Of a DNA stretch of 10,574 bases, positions 5,301 to 10,574 are shown piece by piece. Numbering within the stretch: position 1 is the first letter of the stretch; every line of letters begins with the position of its first letter. Made by a program: the position numbers and the translations under genes. The stretch covers positions 1 to 10,574 of the forward strand of contig JBHOQQ010000118.1 of the NCBI GenBank assembly GCA_042408955.1, read 5' to 3'. The notes below the pieces were generated by a model. That model did not search any database, was not told the origin of the DNA, and saw only the letters and a list, made by a program, of their open reading frames with translations. The DNA comes from CALGSZ01 sp042408955 (GTDB taxonomy: Bacteria; Chloroflexota; Chloroflexia; Thermomicrobiales; UBA6265).

Positions 5301-7586
5301 CAGGTCGCCGCCGAGGACCGCCTGGAGCGCGAGCGGAAATTCCGCGCCGGCAGTCTCCCCGCCCTCTTCTGCTCGCCGACGATGGAGCTTGGCGTCGATA
5401 TCGCCGATTTGCATGTCGTTCATCTGCGCAATATTCCGCCAACGCCGGCCAACTACGCCCAGCGCAGCGGGCGGGCCGGCCGCGGCGGGCGCCCCGCACT
5501 CGTCGTTGCCTTCGCCAGCGAGGGCAACGCCCATGACACATACTTTTTCCGGCGCCGTGACCGAATGATCGCCGGCGCCGTAGCTCCCGCCCGCATGGAT
5601 CTCGGGAATCGCGAGCTCGTTCAAGCTCACCTCCAGGCTGTCTGGCTCGCCGCCACTGGTGTCTCTCTCGGCAAGTCAATTGCCGACGTGCTCGACCTCG
5701 ACGACCAAAGGTTCCCCATCCAGCCGGAGAAATGGGCGCAGCTCCAGCTCTCTGACGCTCGCCAAAAGGATGTGATCGCGGCCTTTCGCGAGATTACCGC
5801 TGCCGATCCGGCAATCACCGGCGCGGATTGGTTTACGGATGCCTGGCTGGAGCAGACGGTCCGCGATGCCCCTGTGGTTTTCAACAACGCCTTCAACCGC
5901 TGGCGCGAGCTCTATCGCGCTGCCGTTGCCCAGCGGTCTGCCGCCCGTGAGAAGATCGATCGTCCCCGCCTGCCCCGGGAGGAGCGGCAGGCTGCCGAGC
6001 AGCGCGAGCGGGAGGCCAAGCGCGAAATCGACCTGCTGCTCAACCAGGGCGATATCACCGAGTCGGACTTCTATCCCTACCGCTACCTGGGGACCGAAGG
6101 CTTCCTGCCTGGCTACAACTTCCCGGCGCTCCCCTTGCGCGTGCTCGTCAACGTGCGCGACGAAGCCCGGGTGATCGACCGGCCGCGCTTCCTCGGCCTC
6201 GCCGAGTTTGGGCCCTGGAACATCATTTACCATGAGGGCCGCAAGCACCGCGTCACCGCGTGCGTCCTGCCCAGCGGTGGATTGGAGCCTCGCATCTCGC
6301 GGGCGAAACTCTGCAAGCGGTGTGGCTACGTCCACCCTGATGCCGACGGCCCGGTCGATATCTGCGAAGGGTGTGGCACGCTCCTTGATGGTACGAACCT
6401 CGAGTATCCACAAGCGTTGCTGGAGCAAACGACCGTCCGCGCCCGCCAGTACGACCGCATCTCCTCTGATGAGGAGGAGCGCGCCCGTGAGGGCTACCGG
6501 ATCACGACTCACTTTCGCTTTGCCCCAAATGTTCCCACCCGCCGCGCCGTTGCTGTCAGCACCGCGGGCGAGGTGCCACTGCTGGAGGTCGAATACGCTC
6601 CCCGTGCTGAGCTGTGGCAGATCAACCACGGCTGGCGACGCGTAGCCCACCAGAATGGCTTCACGCTTGACCCCGAGACCGGGCGGTGGCAGCCTCGCGA
6701 CGATGACGAGCTTGACGACAACACCGGTGAGGAGCCTGGTGGCCGCTTGCGCAAGACGGGCATTAAGCCGTATGTCACCGATAACCTAAACCTGCTGCTG
6801 CTCCGCCCGGTCGCGCTCCAGGCCGGTGATGCGAGCTTTCTCAACTCGCTCGCAGTCGCCCTGCAGCGCGGCATCCAAGTGGTCTATCAAGTCGAGGAGA
6901 GCGAGCTCGCCGTCGATTTGATCGGCGAAGAAGACAAACGTCGTCTCCTTCTCTGGGAGACTGCTGAGGGCGGCACCGGAGTCTGGGAGCGGATGATCGC
7001 CGATCCGCAGGCGTTCAGCGAGGTCGCTGCGGCCGCCCTCGAAATCTGCCACTACGACGAAGCCGGAAACCCGGATCCGAATTGGGCAAGAAGATGCACC
7101 GTCGCGTGCTATGATTGCCTGCTGAGCTACAGCAACCAGCGCATTCACCGCTCGCTGGATCGCCACCTCATTAAGGACTATCTTGTCGCTCTGGCGCGCT
7201 CGACGCTTGTCGCCTCGACAACCGGTCGTTCCTACGACGAGCACTACCGGTGGCTCCTCGACCGCACCGACCCCGCCTCCCCCCTGGAGCGCGACTTTCT
7301 CGACTATTTGCATGCGCACAAACTCCGGCTTCCAGACCTGGCGCAGCATCGTCCATCGCCCGACCTTCCCATCCAAACCGACTTCTTCTATCACCGGGAA
7401 GGCCTCAAAGGCGTCTGCGTGTTCATCGACGGACCGGCCCACGACACGGCAGCGCAAGCTGAGCGAGACTGCACACTCCGCGACGCCCTTGCCGACGAGG
7501 GCTTCCGCGTCATCACCATCCGCTACGATCAGCCGTTTGAGGATCAGATCAGGAAGTATCCGGAGGTGTTCGGAAGCGACGCGTAA
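2373..7586 (+). CDS. Giant SF2 helicase-DUF1998 protein with C-terminal nuclease-like domain (DISARM-related)
   Basis: 1737 residues. In order: Q-motif-like YRHQEEAL (~90); Walker A GTGSGKS (107-113); motif II DELH (224-227); motif III TSAT (257-260); split Cys pairs C453/C456 and C589/C592; motif IV region NKLLSFTDNRQDAS (641-654); motif V GVDI (1007-1010); motif VI QRSGRAGR (1030-1037); four-Cys zinc site C1314, C1317, C1331, C1334; DUF1998-type end with GGTGVWERM, C1575/C1579/C1582 and CLLSYSNQRIHRSLDRH; then a Vsr/DUF559-like domain with E1639, D1670, FIDGPAH (D1686, H1690) and AERDCTLRDALADEGFRVI. The family includes YprA/MrfA-like helicases and the DISARM DrmA/DrmB proteins; this one is far longer than MrfA. 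Expected role: ATP-driven translocation on DNA and attack on unmodified invading DNA, paired with the upstream methylase. Residues 499-517 (PLSPRPSLGEGAG...) are encoded by a palindromic repeat and are probably an inserted linker. Helicase and DUF1998 calls are firm; the nuclease fold is likely, and its activity is inferred. Confidence 0.9.
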   Translation: MPFDVFALREKVVSEYRDYVESFVNILDERIEEFVRDRLREGELWPDAVLQLNPAYEEGARLTELAHRGVIARETARFFGDNLLLYRHQEEALAIAQRGEPYVVSTGTGSGKSLTYLLPIVDHVFRHEPAEPRVRALIVYPMNALINSQLEALERYRRDNWPDCPLRFARYTGQEKDEQREEIINNPPHILLTNYVMLEYLLVRSYERTLVDQMTRALRFLVLDELHVYRGRQGADVAMLVRRVRERAKQHLQIIGTSATIATGGGRDERRQRIADVGSTLFGVPIAPANVIDETLRRVAAVPVPRPGTEVRKAVELPPPEPDYEAVRQHPLTAWVEEAFGLEVEDGRLVRRPPVTFAEGLKRLGDESGLPEALCQERLKATLEAGNQARLPTTGEPVFAFRLHQFLASGSSVFATLEDPSKRDLTTDGQYALPARGQGNGAASRVLFPLAFCRDCGQEYYLVSRLDEGSVPKLIPRSPLLDALGDDTPGTPGFLVLDPLSPRPSLGEGAGVGTGDGLEERANNGLWSGAIEELPEFWLEERRGELRPKGQYAPHVPVEVWVRPDGTLVTEESEDAMRGWFQPRPLMLCLRCRAAYDLRDKRDFRKLATLSQTGRSTATTIITNAAISGLREMNPDDPSANKLLSFTDNRQDASLQAGHLNDFAQVALFRGALVRALAAEGPLTFSRIGAAIFTALDPRPEDFLKDSVRHGPGYQRARDVMVDLLTYRAFEDLRRGWHVAQPNLEQVGLLRISYDGLDDLAKDEALWSGSPVLAAIGPQRRRSVLVALLNHLRSLLAIDAECLTESRIRELTDRANAALCQPWSIDRTERLRQSIMVRLPDIPASPDEKDQTVGSSARSLIGRYLRSRHTWGFERGGDLSVHETEQIVQTIVAALRGHLLTVVKRNGQDFGFQLRADALRWEPGDGRPAGLDPIRVRAVHQRRTDLLSQKPNAYFWRLYQAPARLLAGIVGAEHTGQVAAEDRLERERKFRAGSLPALFCSPTMELGVDIADLHVVHLRNIPPTPANYAQRSGRAGRGGRPALVVAFASEGNAHDTYFFRRRDRMIAGAVAPARMDLGNRELVQAHLQAVWLAATGVSLGKSIADVLDLDDQRFPIQPEKWAQLQLSDARQKDVIAAFREITAADPAITGADWFTDAWLEQTVRDAPVVFNNAFNRWRELYRAAVAQRSAAREKIDRPRLPREERQAAEQREREAKREIDLLLNQGDITESDFYPYRYLGTEGFLPGYNFPALPLRVLVNVRDEARVIDRPRFLGLAEFGPWNIIYHEGRKHRVTACVLPSGGLEPRISRAKLCKRCGYVHPDADGPVDICEGCGTLLDGTNLEYPQALLEQTTVRARQYDRISSDEEERAREGYRITTHFRFAPNVPTRRAVAVSTAGEVPLLEVEYAPRAELWQINHGWRRVAHQNGFTLDPETGRWQPRDDDELDDNTGEEPGGRLRKTGIKPYVTDNLNLLLLRPVALQAGDASFLNSLAVALQRGIQVVYQVEESELAVDLIGEEDKRRLLLWETAEGGTGVWERMIADPQAFSEVAAAALEICHYDEAGNPDPNWARRCTVACYDCLLSYSNQRIHRSLDRHLIKDYLVALARSTLVASTTGRSYDEHYRWLLDRTDPASPLERDFLDYLHAHKLRLPDLAQHRPSPDLPIQTDFFYHREGLKGVCVFIDGPAHDTAAQAERDCTLRDALADEGFRVITIRYDQPFEDQIRKYPEVFGSDA
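3866..3920. repeat. Palindromic intergenic-type repeat inside the helicase gene
   Basis: CTCTCCCCTCGCCC, then AAGTCT, then GGGGGAAGGAGCGGGAG, forms an imperfect palindrome centred near 3886 (CCCA-AGTC-TGGG core). The DNA keeps the helicase frame open and adds a Pro/Gly/Ser-rich stretch, residues about 499-517. It lies between the two halves of the split Cys4 site, where a loop would be tolerated. The family of such CTCCCC/GGGGAG palindromes in high-GC bacteria is recalled, not searched. Confidence 0.55.
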
Positions 7587-7640
7587 TGTGGCGATCAGCC
7601 AGTGATGGCATGATGCTGTGCTGTCTGACTTGAGCGCGCG

Positions 7641-7677
7641 GACGACGCCGATCAGCGTCGTCGGCAGCGCTCCTGCC
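7641..7677. terminator. Two tandem hairpins between helicase and tRNA-Leu (possible bidirectional terminator)
   Basis: The first is GACGACGC / GCGTCGTC (7641-7648 with 7655-7662), a perfect 8-bp stem with a 6-base loop. The second, directly adjacent, is GGCAG / CTGCC (7663-7667 with 7673-7677). They lie 55 bp after the helicase stop and on the 3' side of the tRNA, where both convergent transcripts should end. No T-run follows on either strand, so they may be non-canonical terminators or simply processing structures. Confidence 0.45.
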
Positions 7678-7720
7678 GCTGAACGCCCAACACCGTGGTT
7701 CTTAACCAGAAGCAAGGGCT

Positions 7721-7807
7721 TGGTGCCGGGTAAGGGACTCGAACCCCCACGGCCTTGCGGCCACCAGCTCCTAAGGCTGGCGCGTCTGCCAATTCCGCCA
7801 ACCCGGC
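7721..7807 (-). tRNA. tRNA-Leu (anticodon UAG)
   Basis: Read on the minus strand from 7807, the 7-bp acceptor stem GCCGGGT pairs with ACCCGGC at 7731-7725. An A discriminator and a gene-encoded CCA (7723-7721) follow. The anticodon stem CCAGC/GCTGG closes the loop CTTAGGA, giving anticodon UAG, which reads CUN leucine codons. A long variable arm (TGGCCGCAAGGCCGT), typical of class II leucine tRNAs, and a T-arm with GGTTCGAGTCC are present. The 3' end points towards the defence locus. All arms look intact, so it is probably functional. Confidence 0.95.
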
Positions 7808-7971
7808 ATGCAGGCGAACGCCCACGTTAAGTCTACGGCACCTCCTTGCAACTGACCACCAGCTGCGTCAACAAGGGGCCCGCGTCCTTCCGCGGCCATC
7901 CGCCCGCCTCGCCGATCAGGCGCGCCAACCACAATCGCGCGAGGTCGGCTGTTCGCGATTGGGCAACCGCG

Positions 7972-8982
7972 CTATGCTGCCGCGGTCTGCCCCAACACGT
8001 ATTGTGCAAACCACGCCAGGGTGTCACGCCAGGCGGCCAGCGCCGCCTCCTGGTTATACCGTGGTCCGGTGTCGTTGTGGAAGGCGTGCTGGGTATTGGG
8101 ATAGATCTTGAATTCGTGAATGACCCCAGCCGCTTCGAGCGCGGCTTTGAGCTCCTCCCGGCCACGGTTCGCGAAATCTTCGGGATCGTCCGAATAGATC
8201 CCAAGCACCGCCGCACGGATCATCGGCACCCGGTCCAGCGGCGGGGGAGGACCGTAGTACGGGGCGGCCGCCTTCAGCTCCGGCATCGCGGTCGCGGCCA
8301 GCCAGGTGATGCCACCACCGAAACAGAATCCAGTCATCGCCAGCCGGTTCATGTCCGCAAGCGGCTGAGTCTGGTAATGAGCGACGGCGGCCTGGAAATC
8401 GCCGACGTGTCGCATCGGATCAACGTTGTTAGTCAGCATGGACGGAATCTGCGCAGGATCGGCGATGGCCGCGGTGCCACCATCCCGGCTCAGCAAGTCC
8501 ACTGCGCAGGCAAGATAGCCCTCAACAGCATAGCGTCGCGCCACGTCGCGGATGTGCTCGGTCAACCCCCGATTCTCATGGCAGATGAGCACGACGGGCA
8601 GCGGGCCACCCGCCGCAGGCGTCCCTTCCATGGCAGCCTCGGGCGTGCCACCCGGGGCGCCAGACGGACGCGCCTGATACGCCATGATGGTTGCGCCATC
8701 CCCTGGGAAGGTGATGTCTTCGCCGACGATCCGCGGATCATCGGCGGGAACTGATAGCGGGCTGCGTGGGCCAGCCGGTGGTGATGGCGTCGCCTCTTGG
8801 GCCAGGGCAGAGCGGCCCGCGGGGCTGACACCAAGCTGGGTCAGCACTGTCGCGGTTGCAGCCACACCCCCGGTGATGTGGAGCACCCGCCGAACCATGT
8901 CGCGTCGCGACATGAGGCCGTCCTGGTAGTCTTCGACGAACTCGTGGATCAGGTAGGTCTCGTACGGTCCAAGGGGCCTCAT
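7972..8982 (-). CDS. Tat-exported dienelactone hydrolase family protein
   Basis: 336 residues, an alpha/beta hydrolase of the dienelactone hydrolase family. The N-terminus has a 24-residue charged pre-extension, then the twin-arginine motif SRRDM (25-29), a hydrophobic stretch ITGGVAATATVLTQLGV (36-52) and a probable cleavage site after SALAQ (~62). This predicts export or membrane anchoring through the Tat pathway. Family residues are present: E136 in CHENRGL, nucleophile C220 in GFCFGGG, Asp at 265/266 in GIYSDD, and H299 in QHAFHND. The nucleophile is cysteine, as in true dienelactone hydrolases. The substrate cannot be told; dienelactones, lactones or esters are possible. The start at 8982 is supported by AGGAGG five bases upstream. 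It reads towards tRNA-Leu, 164 bp away on the same strand, and is probably monocistronic. A linker rich in Ala, Pro and Gly (63-80 and 106-127) follows the signal and interrupts the N-terminal part of the fold. Confidence 0.92.
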   Translation of the reverse strand: MRPLGPYETYLIHEFVEDYQDGLMSRRDMVRRVLHITGGVAATATVLTQLGVSPAGRSALAQEATPSPPAGPRSPLSVPADDPRIVGEDITFPGDGATIMAYQARPSGAPGGTPEAAMEGTPAAGGPLPVVLICHENRGLTEHIRDVARRYAVEGYLACAVDLLSRDGGTAAIADPAQIPSMLTNNVDPMRHVGDFQAAVAHYQTQPLADMNRLAMTGFCFGGGITWLAATAMPELKAAAPYYGPPPPLDRVPMIRAAVLGIYSDDPEDFANRGREELKAALEAAGVIHEFKIYPNTQHAFHNDTGPRYNQEAALAAWRDTLAWFAQYVLGQTAAA

Positions 8983-8987
8983 CGCAC

Positions 8988-8993
8988 CCTCCT
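8988..8993 (-). promoter_or_regulatory. Ribosome binding site of the dienelactone hydrolase gene
   Basis: AGGAGG on the minus strand (within AAAGGAGGG), with a five-base spacing to the ATG at 8982. A strong match that decides the start. Confidence 0.8.
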
Positions 8994-8995
8994 TT

Positions 8996-9020
8996 GCTCG
9001 CTCGTGACGGGGCAGCGAGC
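8996..9020 (-). promoter_or_regulatory. Inverted repeat in the hydrolase leader
   Basis: GCTCGCT (8996-9002) and AGCGAGC (9014-9020) are perfect 7-bp arms with an 11-base spacer, directly beside the ribosome binding site. In the transcript this could form a hairpin limiting access to the site, or at the DNA level be an operator. Function is not shown. Confidence 0.35.
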
Positions 9021-9057
9021 GGTGATGGTAGCGCCTCCCGGTGAGCCGCCGGTCGCT

Positions 9058-9086
9058 CGTCTATCGTAGCGGAGGATGCCGCTCAA
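9058..9086 (-). promoter_or_regulatory. Candidate promoter of the dienelactone hydrolase gene
   Basis: On the minus strand, TTGAGC (9086-9081) and TAGACG (9063-9058) are separated by 17 bases, about 75 bp upstream of the start codon. The -35 matches four of six consensus bases and the -10 three of six. It is the best pair seen in this leader, but weak. Confidence 0.3.
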
Positions 9087-9409
9087 GGGAGGACGGAAGA
9101 CGGAACCTTATGGTAACCGGGATCACGTACTGGTATCTCAAGCGGTGGTATTTGACGAGGGTTTCACAGCATCGCTGGTGTGCTACGCGTGTGCGGACGT
9201 CGCTCGTGCGCCAGCCGCCTGCTCCGGTGGGGTCATGATTTGTGGCTTCACGCTCACGGCGATTAGGAGTGGCAGAAGCGAGGCTGATGGGAGCGGAGAA
9301 ACACGCTCGCTGGAACGTCACGAATGGTGCCTACTTACGTGAAGGGCGCTGTGCAGCAGCACCTCCAGCATTTGGCGCCATTTCCTGGCTGCTCAGCTAG
9401 CGCCGTGAT
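9087..9409. other. Gene-free interval
   Basis: About 320 bp without a supported gene. Short open frames on both strands lack ribosome binding sites and protein-like composition. Base composition is more even than in the neighbouring genes. No RNA gene or clear repeat was recognised. Confidence 0.4.
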
Positions 9410-9667
9410 TTATGCCGAGCGCGTGCGTCCAGCAATTCGTGGCGGCTCATCTCCTAGGTGCCGGCGAGCGATGACGGTGCCGGTCGCCTCTTCAACCAGC
9501 ACCAGTTCGCCGACCGCGCCCTCCATGAGCAACCGGCTCAGCCACGGATCAAGCGTCGAGACATGGCGGGTAACATCGGCCACACGACCAAGAACGGTGA
9601 CCCTATTGCCGACTCGGTGCTCAATGCGATACCACTGCTGCTCGTGGGTCCGTCCCTCGCTGTGCAT
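9410..9667 (-). CDS. Small hypothetical protein
   Basis: An 85-residue frame starting MHSEGRTHEQQWYRIEHRVG and ending at a TAA at 9412-9410. GGAGG at 9677-9673 is five bases before this ATG, which decides the start; the ATG three bases earlier is too close, and the GTG at 9682 lies upstream of the motif. Composition is protein-like: alternating hydrophobic stretches RVTVLGRVADVT and VGELVLVEEATGTVIARRH suggest beta strands around an amphipathic helix (LDPWLSRLLMEG). No signal peptide, membrane segment or known motif is visible, and I do not recognise the family. The overlapping plus-strand frames are Ser/Arg/Thr-rich and look like shadows. Existence is probable rather than sure; function is unknown. 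Confidence 0.55.
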   Translation of the reverse strand: MHSEGRTHEQQWYRIEHRVGNRVTVLGRVADVTRHVSTLDPWLSRLLMEGAVGELVLVEEATGTVIARRHLGDEPPRIAGRTRSA

Positions 9668-10305
9668 CATGACCTCCGCCACCCCAGCCCGTTTGTCCTA
9701 GCCCGATCGTAGGATCCCGATCCGCCCGTGTACATCAGACATGCGTCTTATCTGCATCGGGACTTCTGTACTCAGCCCTGCTGGTTCGCGCCCAAAGCAA
9801 GCGCGGGCGTCTTCGTTGTTCGTCAGGCCAGCGTATCGTTCCCAGCCCAGCCCATGGAAAGCGACACCACCGAGCGCCACTCCGCACAACGCACATCCTG
9901 ATGAGGATTTCCAGCCAACAAGATAACAAGTTTTGGATAGTATCGCACAATTGGAGCATCGACGGGATGCCGCTTGTTCCCGCGGCGCTCATTCCTCACG
10001 CCCGGAGGAGCATCGTGTCAAAGGTGCAGCCAGCCTGGCTTCGCGGGAACCCGCTCGCAGCCAACGCGGTGCGGAGTTACCACGGCCTTGAGGACGTCGC
10101 GATAGTGATGCTGCGGCATCAGCCGTCCAATGCCACTACAAGGGATGTCTCTGCAAGCGCTCTGGCCTCAGCGATTAGCCGTCTGGAGGGGCGCGATTCA
10201 GGGACCCCACGCAACGGGTTCGGGTTCCCACGCGCGCATTCGTGCTGCGGCGGTAGACGGTTGCCTGGCGGCTGACGGCGGATGGCTAACCGCTCGTCGC
10301 AAGAG

Positions 10306-10344
10306 ATTCCTCGCTCCGCACTCCCGCGTTTGCGCGAACGGAAT
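10306..10344. repeat. Possible dispersed intergenic repeat (ATTCC...GGAAT element)
   Basis: ATTCCTCGCTCCGC at 10306-10319 and CGAACGGAATGACGG at 10336-10350 frame a near-palindrome CGTTTGCGCGAACG (10327-10340). The outer arms ATTCC and GGAAT are complementary. The form resembles the common ATTCCTCGCTNCGC...GGAATGACG intergenic repeats of many GC-rich and metagenomic genomes. Only one copy lies in the window, so repeat status rests on recall. Confidence 0.35.
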
Positions 10345-10483
10345 GACGGGGGTCGCCTCGGACTGATGGGGCATCGGGTGCGCCTCGGAGTGGCGGGGGT
10401 GCTGGCGCCGCATGCGTGTCAGAAGAGCAAAAGCCCTCGCACCGAGCGCCCCGTCGAGGTGCCGCACGACGCGCACCGACCGC

Positions 10484-10543
10484 ACCCGCCCCTGGTCAGA
10501 GCGCTCGCGCGTACCCGCCACTACCCGCCGTGTGGCACCCGCC
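10484..10543. repeat. Four ACCCGCC heptamers
   Basis: ACCCGCC occurs at 10484, 10513, 10523 and 10537, the last overlapping the hairpin at 10534-10550. The spacing is irregular (29, 10 and 14 bases). This could be a protein-binding cluster or chance in GC-rich DNA. Confidence 0.3.
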
Positions 10544-10550
10544 GGGTGCC
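10534..10550. other. Strong GC hairpin near the window end
   Basis: GGCACCC / GGGTGCC is a perfect 7-bp stem with a GCC loop. No T-run follows within the window. It could be a terminator stem or a REP-like palindrome. Confidence 0.45.
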
Positions 10551-10574
10551 GGGTGGGGCGGTGCGTGCATACTC

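Larger units (their letters stand above)
9683..10574. other. Gene-poor interval to the window end
   Basis: Nearly 900 bp with no convincing gene. Frames at 9901-10275 (+) and 10198-10521 (-) lack ribosome binding sites and have Arg/Ser/Pro-rich, shadow-like composition. Visible structure is limited to short repeats after about 10300: CGCCTCGGA at 10354 and 10381 (27-bp period), the ATTCC...GGAAT element, ACCCGCC repeats and a terminal hairpin, listed separately. A decayed gene or a regulatory region for a gene beyond the edge is possible. Confidence 0.4.

Noticed and set aside
5676..6650. 324-residue antisense frame inside the helicase gene
   Set aside because: Same reason: it mirrors the strongly supported + strand frame and has no motif or ribosome binding site that argues for a gene.
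7721..7807. Direct repeat of the tRNA 3' end as an attachment site
   Set aside because: I looked for the T-arm/acceptor sequence elsewhere in the window and did not see a second copy.
7846..8754. 302-residue + strand frame opposite the dienelactone hydrolase
   Set aside because: The minus-strand frame carries the complete hydrolase residues, a Tat signal and a ribosome binding site; the + frame is an Arg-rich shadow.
9901..10521. Open frames of 124 residues (+, 9901-10275) and 107 residues (-, 10198-10521)
   Set aside because: No ribosome binding sites, low-complexity Arg/Ser/Pro-rich composition, and overlap with repeat-like DNA.

Overview
The window is GC-rich and looks like an accessory (defence-island-type) stretch joined to ordinary chromosome. 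The GC content, a Tat-exported dienelactone hydrolase with a long N-terminal pre-extension, Y1-transposase/REP-type repeats and the overall codon style suggest a Chloroflexota (Thermomicrobia-like) bacterium. This assignment is inference; there is no marker gene here to fix it.

Left part (1-7586): a two-protein DNA-defence locus on the + strand. The window opens inside a large Eco57I/PglX/DrmMI-type adenine methyltransferase; only the C-terminal ~430 residues are present. A 1737-residue protein follows about 1.1 kb later. It combines an SF2 helicase, Cys-pair zinc sites, a DUF1998 module and a C-terminal Vsr/DUF559-like (PD-(D/E)XK-type) nuclease-like domain. Methylase + helicase + DUF1998 + nuclease is the set of activities found in DISARM and related methylation-linked defence systems. 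Here the last three sit on one polypeptide. The likely logic is that the methylase marks self DNA and the giant protein loads on, translocates along and attacks unmarked DNA.

Between the two genes (about 1171-1982) is a mobile-repeat patch. It contains degenerate direct repeats, hairpins with TTCA/TGAA tetraloops, and a Y1 (IS200/REP-associated, RAYT-like) tyrosine transposase gene whose HUH motif reads S-V-H. The repeats run into the end of the methylase gene and encode its last ~40 residues. A separate palindromic repeat sits in frame inside the helicase gene.

Middle (7587-7807): two tandem hairpins, then a tRNA-Leu(UAG) gene on the - strand, whose 3' end faces the defence locus. This is the usual geometry of a tRNA integration boundary, though no attachment-site repeat is visible.

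Right part (7972-10574): a - strand Tat-exported dienelactone hydrolase with a good ribosome binding site and a candidate promoter, then a probable small - strand protein of unknown function (9410-9667). About 900 bp follow without a convincing gene, containing short repeats and a strong hairpin near the window end.
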